Positions 56,598-64,000 of a stretch of 64,000 nucleotides of DNA are shown here, piece by piece. Origin of the DNA: Acinetobacter chengduensis (GTDB lineage: Bacteria; Pseudomonadota; Gammaproteobacteria; Pseudomonadales; Moraxellaceae). Position numbers and translations under genes: made by a program. Positions within the stretch are counted from its first letter, which is position 1. Each line of letters opens with the position of its first letter. The notes below the pieces were generated by a model. The model was not told the DNA's origin. It saw only the letters and a program-made list of their open reading frames with translations, and did not search any database. The stretch covers positions 62,001 to 126,000 of the forward strand of contig NZ_RCHC01000006.1 in the NCBI RefSeq assembly GCF_003664645.1, written 5' to 3'.

Positions 56598-57860
56598 CTA
56601 AAAAATAGATTTCAGTGTTTCATTGAAACCAGACCATGCACGTTTGAAACGCTTCATCACAGTTAATTTTTCTGAATCATCTGGCTCTACAATCGTGTCC
56701 TGCGTTTCACTTTGGCTAAACATCAATAGACCTGATACTGTGGCATATTGTGAACGACGCAGTGCCGCTTGATTTTGTTCATCCGCATTGACTTGTGTAG
56801 GCGGATTACCTAAATGAGCCGAAACACCTAAAGCTTTACGAGAGAAACTAATCATACCTTCTATTTGACTTGCATCACCCGTTAATACAACACCGTGATA
56901 TAGCCCTTGTAAGGCACCGTTTCCTTCTAATACTTGACGTACTTGACTCAAAATTTCGTCATACCGTGCAATAATAATTTCAGTCAATTCAATGCGACTA
57001 ATGGTTTGTGGGCCATCAATCCCTTGGAACTGAATCATGTGTTCTGGCTTAACCACTTTCAGATCTACACAGCCATAGAGCAATTTAATGCGCTCTGCTT
57101 CTTCTGTGGTGGTTTGTAGTACTGCCGCAATATCTCGTGTGACATGCTCACCACCACGTTGCAAAGTATGCGTCATCGCCAAACGGCCATCGAGGTAAAC
57201 CGCTATATTGGTTGTACCTGCACCAATATCCAGTAAACACACACCATATTCGCGCTCATCTTTCAGTAAGCTTGCTTCTGCCGTTGCTAAAGCAGATACC
57301 ACCATTTTTTCGACGCCAATATTGGCACCTTTCAATGCGCGGTCCAAATTCTGCATGGTGCTAATCGGCAACATCATTAAATGATAATGACCAGTCATAC
57401 TGTGCGCAGACATACGAATTGGATTCAGTACCCATTCTGACTCGTCATCTAGCTCAAAGCCTAAAGGCACAGCACTGACTAAATAGTGATCTGAAGTTTG
57501 GTGGCTGGCTTTGGCGAGTTCCAACGCACGCACCACTTCACTGGTTGTAATCGTATGTTCACTATTTTCTACAGGCGTACGACCTGAAGCATAAAAACTT
57601 TTCATTTCTGCGCTAGGAATAGAAATCCAGGCTGAATGCACACGGCACTCCGCCATATCTTCCGCTTCCTGCACAGCATTTTTAATTGCGGTGATGACTT
57701 TATCGAGACTGACAATTTTTCCCTTATTCATGCCTCGGTTACGTGCGGTCGCCATCCCGATCACTTGGATATTGTCTGGCGCATGTACCTTACCAATCAA
57801 AACTGAAACTTTGTGTGTCCCAATGTCAATCGCAACAACCGAGGGAACAGCTTCACTCAT
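56598..57860 (-). CDS. ftsA: Cell-division protein FtsA
   Basis: Actin-fold ATPase that tethers FtsZ to the membrane and recruits later divisome proteins. The 420 residues begin VVAIDIGTHKVSVLIGKV, with phosphate-loop LLDIGAGTTNIAVY. They end in the membrane-binding amphipathic helix AWSGFNETLKSIF. The stretch IISFSRKALGV is a further actin-fold landmark. Between ftsQ and ftsZ, as in other gamma-proteobacteria. Confidence 0.98.
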   Translation of the reverse strand: MSEAVPSVVAIDIGTHKVSVLIGKVHAPDNIQVIGMATARNRGMNKGKIVSLDKVITAIKNAVQEAEDMAECRVHSAWISIPSAEMKSFYASGRTPVENSEHTITTSEVVRALELAKASHQTSDHYLVSAVPLGFELDDESEWVLNPIRMSAHSMTGHYHLMMLPISTMQNLDRALKGANIGVEKMVVSALATAEASLLKDEREYGVCLLDIGAGTTNIAVYLDGRLAMTHTLQRGGEHVTRDIAAVLQTTTEEAERIKLLYGCVDLKVVKPEHMIQFQGIDGPQTISRIELTEIIIARYDEILSQVRQVLEGNGALQGLYHGVVLTGDASQIEGMISFSRKALGVSAHLGNPPTQVNADEQNQAALRRSQYATVSGLLMFSQSETQDTIVEPDDSEKLTVMKRFKRAWSGFNETLKSIF

Positions 57861-57928
57861 TATTTACTACTACCATTCACGTATTGGTTTAATTTATGGC
57901 ACGAAGCCTCTATTTGCAAAGCGCCTCA

Positions 57929-58783
57929 TTATGGCGTTGCTATTCTTCCATCTGCAATGCTTAAGTCACTACTGGTTACAAGAAAGTGACCATTTGCTAT
58001 CTTAGGCGCTGTTGCATTCTTCCATTGAATGGCAAGTCCGTTACGATAGCGCAAGTCAATGGCTGAAATATTAGACCAAACTGGCTTAAGATCAGTATGA
58101 GCCAGATGACTCAAGCGTTGCAACTTACTCATTGTTTGATCCTGATCGACGATAATTCGTAAACCTGAATCAAACTGCATAAACCAAGTCATGCGCTCCG
58201 TTAAATATAGTTCTTTTAAACGGATGCCGACTGGCAGGAATAATTGATTAATTTCGTTGTAGCGACGCATCATCATTTTTGAATGACTAACAGGTCCGTG
58301 TAGCAGTGGCAAATTTTGATTTTTAATTGGCGCAACTTCTACAAACACATCTCCGCTATCACTTAATAAGCGACCCGTACCCCAACGTGCAATTGCATGT
58401 CGTGGCATGACACGTACTCGAATCGCATTTGGCCAAGCACGTGACACTACAACACGATCGACCCAAGAAATTTCTAAGGCACGATCTCGGATGGTTTCTA
58501 AATCCGACGTAAAATAATTTTCGGTGACGGTGGGTGAAACATATTGCATCACCTGCTGACGCTCCGCGTCTGAACGAGTACCTACGATATCAAGTTCAGC
58601 CACTTTTGCATCCGTCATCACACGGTATAAGCCCAACATTCCTAGTGCTAAGACCACGATTGCTACGCATAGCAATAACCAGCCTCCCGCATTGGCAAGT
58701 TTTTCCTTGCGCGTCGGTGGCTTGTCATGAATCGAGGTCACCGCCGCTTTTTTACGGCGCATGGATGCAGGAAGTTGAGCCAT
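57929..58783 (-). CDS. ftsQ: Cell-division protein FtsQ
   Basis: Bitopic inner-membrane divisome scaffold. The 284 residues have a short cytoplasmic basic segment (MRRKKAAVTS), one helix at about 34-52 (LLLCVAIVVLALGMLGLY), a POTRA domain beginning VAELDIVGTRSD, and a periplasmic FtsQ/DivIB domain with SWVDRVVVSRAWPNAIRVRV. The extreme C-terminus ends SIADGRIATP. Three bases separate it from ddl. Confidence 0.93.
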   Translation of the reverse strand: MAQLPASMRRKKAAVTSIHDKPPTRKEKLANAGGWLLLCVAIVVLALGMLGLYRVMTDAKVAELDIVGTRSDAERQQVMQYVSPTVTENYFTSDLETIRDRALEISWVDRVVVSRAWPNAIRVRVMPRHAIARWGTGRLLSDSGDVFVEVAPIKNQNLPLLHGPVSHSKMMMRRYNEINQLFLPVGIRLKELYLTERMTWFMQFDSGLRIIVDQDQTMSKLQRLSHLAHTDLKPVWSNISAIDLRYRNGLAIQWKNATAPKIANGHFLVTSSDLSIADGRIATP

Positions 58784-58786
58784 AAT

Positions 58787-59716
58787 TTAGTGAGCCGTAC
58801 CAGTTAAGGTTTGCTCTAAAATTGCCACACACAGTGCATCAAAATCAATGCCGATTGCTTGTGCTGCTTTAGGAACCAATGAATGACTGGTCATGCCTGG
58901 CACTGTATTCACTTCAAGCAACCAGAAATTACCGGCTTCATCTTGCATCGCATCAATACGACCCCAACCGCTTGCGCCCACTGCTTGGAAAGCACGTAAA
59001 CATAATGCTTGTAGACGTTTTTCTTCGTCTTCCGTTAAACCACACGGAATGCCATATTGCACATCGTTACGATTGTATTTTGCTTCGTAATCATAAAATG
59101 CAACATCTTCAGGTGGTTGCAAGCGAATAACTGGCAAAGCCTGACCATTTAAAATTACAATGGTAAATTCACGGCCTGTAATCCATTTTTCAGCCATCAC
59201 TACAGCATCATGTACTGTTGCTTTCGCAATTGCATCTGCAAAGTCTTCAATTTTTTCAACTTTGCTCATGCCGATACTTGAGCCTTCATGTACTGGCTTA
59301 ATAATAAATGGCAGACCAATGCTTTCTACAATTTCATTTAAATCTGAATCTTTACTCACAATGCGATACGGCGCTGTTGGTAATTCTGAACCCTGCCAAA
59401 CCTGTTTGGTTTTTACTTTGTCCATCCCAATTGCAGAGCCCTGAACACCAGTGCCCGTATATGGAATATTCAACCATTCCAAAGCGCCTTGGATTTGACC
59501 GTCCTCACCGCCACGACCATGCAAAACAATAAATGCACGATCAAAGCCTTTCAGCTCAGTAATACTACGTTGTTGCGGGTCAAATGCTTCAGCATTTACG
59601 CCTGAACGGCATAGTGCCTCAAGTACCGCTGTACCACTATCTAGAGAAACCTCACGCTCAGCAGATTTTCCACCAAGTAACACGGCAACTTTGCCGAACT
59701 TTGAAGCATTTGACAC
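58787..59716 (-). CDS. ddl: D-alanine--D-alanine ligase
   Basis: ATP-grasp ligase making D-Ala-D-Ala for the pentapeptide. The 309 residues show VLLGGKSAEREVSLDSG at 13-29, the ATP-grasp loop KPVHEGSSIGMSKV, and the C-terminal Mg2+ site LLEVNTVPGMTSHSLVP. Length and location fit DdlB. A second Ddl elsewhere in the genome cannot be excluded. Between murC and ftsQ. Confidence 0.97.
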   Translation of the reverse strand: MSNASKFGKVAVLLGGKSAEREVSLDSGTAVLEALCRSGVNAEAFDPQQRSITELKGFDRAFIVLHGRGGEDGQIQGALEWLNIPYTGTGVQGSAIGMDKVKTKQVWQGSELPTAPYRIVSKDSDLNEIVESIGLPFIIKPVHEGSSIGMSKVEKIEDFADAIAKATVHDAVVMAEKWITGREFTIVILNGQALPVIRLQPPEDVAFYDYEAKYNRNDVQYGIPCGLTEDEEKRLQALCLRAFQAVGASGWGRIDAMQDEAGNFWLLEVNTVPGMTSHSLVPKAAQAIGIDFDALCVAILEQTLTGTAH

Positions 59717-59772
59717 GTTTATATCCTTAAACTTTTATAACTGGCCGATCAAATCTAATCACACTAAAGTGA

Positions 59773-61221
59773 TTATTTTAAATACAAATTATTTTGAGCC
59801 AAATCGATTGAGATAGCTCCAACATTACCCGCACCTTGTGTTAATAACAAGTCATTTGCTTGTAGGACTTTCTTCATCACTGTTTGGATATTGCCTTCAA
59901 CGGGATCCAGTAGAATTGGCTCAACATCACCACGTAGACGAATGCTTCGAGCCAAAGCACGGCTGTCTGCACCCACAATTGGTTTTTCGCCTGCTGGATA
60001 CACTTCCAGAAGCAATAGCTGATCTACTTGAGACAACACATCTACAAAGTCATCAAAGCAGTCACGAGTACGACTAAAACGGTGTGGTTGGAACATCATG
60101 ACCAAACGACGGTCAGGATGACTCGCACGAGCAGCTTTAATCGTCGCTTCTACTTCTTTTGGATGGTGGCCATAGTCATCAACCAATTTCACATCGCCAT
60201 TGTCGAGCTCAAATTGACCTTGAACTTGGAAACGACGACCTACTCCACTAAAGCTTTCTAGCGCACGTGCAATGGCAGCATCTGATACACCTTCATCTGT
60301 TGCAATACCAATTGCCGCCAAGGCATTTAAGATGTTGTGAAGGCCTGGCAAATTAATCGTTAAACGTAATGGTTCACGGTCTTTACGCAGCACTGTAAAG
60401 TGCGATTGCATGCCTTCTTGTGCGACATCTACAGCACGAATGTCATTGTCTTCATTAAAACCATAGGTCACTAATGGACGGCCAATACGTGGCATGATTT
60501 CACGAATATTGGCATCATCACCACACACAACCGCTAAACCATAAAACGGAAGCTTTTGTAAGAATTGTACGAAGGTATCTTTGAGTACATCAAAGCTACC
60601 ACCATAGGTATCCATGTGGTCGGCATCAATATTGGTAACAATTGTTGCCATCGGCTGCAAATGCAAAAATGATGCATCTGATTCGTCTGCTTCTGCCACG
60701 ATATAACGACTTGCACCTAAAGCAGCATTCACACCTGTACGGTTGAGTAAACCACCAATCACATAAGTTGGATCAAGATTTTCTTCTGCCAACATACAGG
60801 TTACAAGGCTAGTCGTTGTAGTTTTACCATGTGTACCAGCAACAGCAATACCATGACGGTAACGCATCAATTCACCCAACATTTCTGCACGGCGTACCAC
60901 TGGCGTACGTGTTTCAATCGCAGCCTTAATTTCTGGGTTTTCTTGATCAATGGCAGTTGAAACTACAATGACATTCGCACCTTGAATGTTGTCAGCAGTA
61001 TGGCCGATGTAGACTTGAATGCCATTTTCTTCCAACTGGGCTGTAGTTTTTGATGCCTTAATATCTGAACCAGATACCTTATAACCTTGGTTTTTTAAGA
61101 CTTCTGCAATACCACACATCCCTGCACCACCAATACCCACAAAATGAATGTGTTTGATACGGCGCATCTCAGGAACTTTAATTAACTTTTTCGCTTGCTC
61201 AGCAGGAGTAGATGGAGACAT
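59773..61221 (-). CDS. murC: UDP-N-acetylmuramate--L-alanine ligase
   Basis: First amino-acid-adding Mur ligase, joining L-Ala to UDP-MurNAc. The 482 residues show a UDP-binding glycine loop [17 protein letters not shown] at 26-42, the ATP P-loop GTHGKTTT at 129-136, and the [14 protein letters not shown] and [12 protein letters not shown] motifs. It lies 12 bp after murG and 56 bp before ddl, within one operon. Confidence 0.98.
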   Translation of the reverse strand: MSPSTPAEQAKKLIKVPEMRRIKHIHFVGIGGAGMCGIAEVLKNQGYKVSGSDIKASKTTAQLEENGIQVYIGHTADNIQGANVIVVSTAIDQENPEIKAAIETRTPVVRRAEMLGELMRYRHGIAVAGTHGKTTTTSLVTCMLAEENLDPTYVIGGLLNRTGVNAALGASRYIVAEADESDASFLHLQPMATIVTNIDADHMDTYGGSFDVLKDTFVQFLQKLPFYGLAVVCGDDANIREIMPRIGRPLVTYGFNEDNDIRAVDVAQEGMQSHFTVLRKDREPLRLTINLPGLHNILNALAAIGIATDEGVSDAAIARALESFSGVGRRFQVQGQFELDNGDVKLVDDYGHHPKEVEATIKAARASHPDRRLVMMFQPHRFSRTRDCFDDFVDVLSQVDQLLLLEVYPAGEKPIVGADSRALARSIRLRGDVEPILLDPVEGNIQTVMKKVLQANDLLLTQGAGNVGAISIDLAQNNLYLK

Positions 61222-61233
61222 ATTTTACTCGAA

Positions 61234-62331
61234 TTACAATTCTTGAATTAAACGAACCACATGCTGTGCTGCATCTGGCTGTGCCTGCTGACGTGCTTTC
61301 ACTGCCATTTCTTTCAATAATTGGCGGTTCATCAGCGGTTGGAGCAGTGTCGCTAAACTTTCTGGCGTCATGTTTGCTTGCGGGCATATTTTCGCAGCAT
61401 TAATGTTCGCTAGGAATTTGGCATTTGCAGTCTGGTGATCATCCACTGCCGAAGGAAGTGGAACAAATACAGCTGCTAAACCGGCGGTGGCAATTTCAGT
61501 GACTGTTAAAGCACCTGCACGGCAAATAATTAAATCGGCTTCAGAATAGGCTTTGGCCATATCTTCAATAAAAGGTGACACTTCAACTTGGAGCGTTTCA
61601 GGCGCATTGGCATACAGTGCTTGAGTCGCATCTGTATGGTTTTGCCCACATTGATGAAATACTTGTAAAGGTACATTCAACTGTTGCAATGCAAGTGGCA
61701 CACATTCATTGAGAGCCTTTGCACCCAATGAGCCACCAACAATTAACACGCGTAGCGCTTGACCCGCTTTTTCACGTTCTTGATAGCGCCACGATGGGTT
61801 AAATATTTCGGTAATTTCTTTACGAACAGGATTGCCTGTCGTCACAATTTTTGTGCTTTCTGGAAAAGTATTTGGAAATGCCTGACATACTGTTTTTGCC
61901 ACACGTGACAATTGCGTATTGGTAAAACCAGCAATCGCATTTTGCTCATGAATAATGACAGGAATACCCAAAATACGTGCTGCTAAGCCACCAGGTCCTG
62001 CAACGTAGCCACCAAAGCCCGCAACAGCATCAACCTTCAGTTGCTTCATGTATTTCATCGCACTCAAGGTGGCTTTTAAAATTTTAAATGGTGCTAAAAC
62101 TTTACGCACGAGGCCATTACCACGTACACCTTGAATGTCAATTTGATAAATTGGGATATCGTGATTTTTTAACAGACGATTTTCCATGCCTGTTGGCGTC
62201 GCTAACCATGACACTTGTATGCCTTTTTGTTGTAATTCTTTGGCTACGGCTAAGGCTGGAAATACGTGACCACCTGTGCCTGCGGCCATCATCATGACAT
62301 GTTTAAGCTGTTTTTGCGGTGCGTCGGTCAC
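61234..62331 (-). CDS. murG: Lipid II synthase MurG
   Basis: Peripheral inner-membrane glycosyltransferase that adds GlcNAc to lipid I, forming lipid II. The 365 residues contain GTGGHVFPALAVA at 18-30, the second Gly loop GGSLGAKALNE, and the UDP-GlcNAc-binding CRAGALTVTEIATAGLAAVF (cited in part: CRAGALTVTEIATAG). It is the first gene of this cluster here: ftsW and murD are not upstream, as is typical for the split Acinetobacter division cluster. Confidence 0.97.
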   Translation of the reverse strand: MTDAPQKQLKHVMMMAAGTGGHVFPALAVAKELQQKGIQVSWLATPTGMENRLLKNHDIPIYQIDIQGVRGNGLVRKVLAPFKILKATLSAMKYMKQLKVDAVAGFGGYVAGPGGLAARILGIPVIIHEQNAIAGFTNTQLSRVAKTVCQAFPNTFPESTKIVTTGNPVRKEITEIFNPSWRYQEREKAGQALRVLIVGGSLGAKALNECVPLALQQLNVPLQVFHQCGQNHTDATQALYANAPETLQVEVSPFIEDMAKAYSEADLIICRAGALTVTEIATAGLAAVFVPLPSAVDDHQTANAKFLANINAAKICPQANMTPESLATLLQPLMNRQLLKEMAVKARQQAQPDAAQHVVRLIQEL

Positions 62332-62677
62332 GTTAATTCTTCAATTTAAATACTAGAGATTAAAAGGTGTTTATAAGCTGACAATTGTAATCACAAACGC
62401 ATTGCGGTGAAAGGTGATTTAGTTTTTTTCACGGCTGGCTCTCATTGTTTTTTTCTACAGAAATTCGAGTTTAAACTAGTTTTATTATTAATCATGCGTT
62501 TTTGGTAAACTTTTACATTTTTTATGCAAATAGAAGCTCATATTTACAAAACCTGCCCCCTCCCCTGCTGAAACGATTTAAATAAATTCGGCGCACTCAT
62601 TTTAACGCTTATTCTATTTTATAGCGCGCTAGCATATAAAAAAGCGCTGTCATTACAGCGCCTTTTTAAATGATACT
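62332..62677. other. 346-bp gap between gshB and murG
   Basis: Contains the gshB terminator (62638-62668) and the promoter of the mur/fts operon. No reading frame or other repeat stands out. Confidence 0.5.
62638..62668 (-). terminator. gshB terminator
   Basis: GCGCTGT and ACAGCGC pair over a CATT loop (AAAAAAGCGCTGTCATTACA and onward) with A/T-runs on both sides. Confidence 0.87.
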
Positions 62678-63628
62678 TTAAGCTTTTTGCTTTAAGCCCG
62701 CTTCAAGCACATCAAATAAATCATCCGCAATGGATGTTCCAAACTGAGCATCAATTTCACGTACACAAGTTGGGCTCGTCACGTTAATTTCTGTCACGTA
62801 TTCACCAATCACATCGAGCCCCACAAAGACCAAACCTTTTTCACGTAAGAACGGCCCTACTTTCGCTGCAATGGCTTTGTCATGTTCGGTTAATGGACGT
62901 GCTTCACCACGACCACCAGCTGCCAAATTACCACGAGTTTCACCATTTTGCGGAATACGTGCTAAGCAGTATGGTACAGGCTCACCATTAACCATCAAAA
63001 TACGTTTATCGCCATCCACAATTTCTGGAATATAGCGCTGCGCCATAATCGGTTGTTGGCCCATTTGCGTAAGCATTTCTAGGGTTGAACCAATATTTGC
63101 ACCATCAGCAGTTAACCGAAAAATCCCCATTCCACCCATACCATCCAGTGGTTTTACAATCACATCTTGATGCTGTGTAATAAATTCACGAATCAAGCTG
63201 TGTTGTGAGGTCACTAAAGTGGGTACTTGTAACTCTGGGAATTGTGTTGCAAATAACTTTTCATTGCAGTCACGTAAGCTTTGAGGTTTGTTAATAATCC
63301 ACGCACCTTCACGTTCTGCTTGTTCCAAAATATATGTGGTATACACAAAGTTCATGTCAAATGGCGGATCTTTACGCATTAAAACAACATCATAAGCTGC
63401 AATAGATTCTTTTTGTTTTTCGCCTAATTCGTAATAATGCTCATAATCTTCAAATACTTTTAATGGGGCAATCAGACCAAATGCTTTGCCTCGATCAATA
63501 TATAAATCTTGCTGTAAAGCATAACCAAGTTCATGTCCACGACGCGCTGCCGCCCAAAGCATCGCCATAGACGTATCTTTTTTTAGGTTTACACTTTCGA
63601 TGGGATCCATCACCACAAGTACGCGCAT
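62678..63628 (-). CDS. gshB: Glutathione synthetase
   Basis: ATP-grasp ligase that joins gamma-glutamylcysteine and glycine to glutathione. It has 316 residues, the E. coli GshB length, from ATG 63628; the longer open frame to 63715 is not needed. MRVLVVMDPIESVNLKKD is the standard start. ATP-site motifs VKPLDGMGGMGIFRL and the C-terminal VTEINVTSPTCVREID are present. It is a separate unit upstream of the mur/fts operon. Confidence 0.97.
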   Translation of the reverse strand: MRVLVVMDPIESVNLKKDTSMAMLWAAARRGHELGYALQQDLYIDRGKAFGLIAPLKVFEDYEHYYELGEKQKESIAAYDVVLMRKDPPFDMNFVYTTYILEQAEREGAWIINKPQSLRDCNEKLFATQFPELQVPTLVTSQHSLIREFITQHQDVIVKPLDGMGGMGIFRLTADGANIGSTLEMLTQMGQQPIMAQRYIPEIVDGDKRILMVNGEPVPYCLARIPQNGETRGNLAAGGRGEARPLTEHDKAIAAKVGPFLREKGLVFVGLDVIGEYVTEINVTSPTCVREIDAQFGTSIADDLFDVLEAGLKQKA

Positions 63629-64000
63629 GCTGTCTGCTCTTTTAAAAATAATCTGACAAAGAGTATAGCGGAGAATAATCGTTTCTTTAGTTTCAATTTC
63701 ACTAAATCCTAACACCGCGCTTTTTTCTTCAACTTTGCATGTTCATCCTATTTTCATGGTGTATTAGCAGTACATGAAATACCTAAACACGATGATTAAG
63801 ACTTAAAAATCTCACCACAGGCTTTCTATTTAAACTATTGCTCACCCCCAAAGATCGGAATTTACATTTTTAATTCTGTTTAATTGGTAAATTTCAGCTA
63901 TTTTTTAAACTAATCGAATAAATTTATGCCAAATTAGTCAACTCAGGCAAACTCTGTCACAGAATTAGTGTAGGATGTTGGTAACGAGAAAAAAGTGTTG
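63629..64000. other. Upstream region of gshB to the window edge
   Basis: 372 bp without a credible complete reading frame. The sequence near 63990 is purine-rich, so a plus-strand gene could begin just after the window, but no start is visible. Confidence 0.4.

Overview
The window is a 64 kb chromosomal segment of a member of the genus Acinetobacter. The genus call rests on the low-GC, A/T-rich intergenic DNA, an Omp33-36 type porin, an aceE-aceF pair whose E2 has three lipoyl domains, and the split division cluster murG-murC-ddl-ftsQ-ftsA-ftsZ-lpxC with gshB upstream. It is mostly core genome. I see no prophage, transposase, CRISPR array, rRNA or tRNA.

Layout. 1-10.3 kb: partial ssb, YajR-type MFS carrier, TerC-superfamily DUF475 protein, tenA, glpM, a small cysteine protein behind a perfect 19-bp Fur box, DUF1304 protein, uvrA, and an A/T-rich KAP-like P-loop NTPase gene that looks imported. 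10.5-16.4 kb: membrane diguanylate cyclase, a 1.1 kb gap that appears to hold two convergent small-RNA genes, the omp33-36 porin gene, a two-pore-helix ion channel with a degenerate filter, a possible 31-residue membrane peptide and a lipoprotein. 16.4-30.7 kb: acetate uptake and activation (DUF485-actP, CrbS-type SSS hybrid kinase, a gene of unknown function, CrbR-type regulator, acs) interleaved with a sulfone/sulfonate sulfur-scavenging set (msuE, sfnG, sfnB-like) and ribE. 31-36.5 kb: DUF805, MscS, rsmE, waaA, an old-yellow-enzyme gene and its ArsR regulator. 36.6-45.2 kb: prfB with the programmed frameshift, two more Omp33-like porins in tandem, then recJ, pdxH, glmM and guaB. 45.4-52.5 kb: YkgJ-type cysteine-cluster protein, diiron MBL protein, a GDT1/TMEM165 manganese exporter under a yybP-ykoY riboswitch, aceF and aceE. 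52.9-63.6 kb: M23 peptidase, dciA, lpxC, ftsZ, ftsA, ftsQ, ddl, murC, murG and gshB.

How the genes work together. ActP imports acetate, Acs activates it, and CrbS/CrbR is the expected switch controlling acs. MsuE supplies FMNH2 to SfnG, and ribE between sfnG and the sfnB-like gene makes the flavin precursor. The right end makes lipid II, the divisome and lipid A. The most interesting unexplained parts are the convergent small-RNA pair at 12.5-12.85 kb (one with a Fur-like site over its promoter), the Fur-box gene at 4.66 kb, the unknown gene inside the crbS-crbR interval, and the lone KAP-like NTPase.
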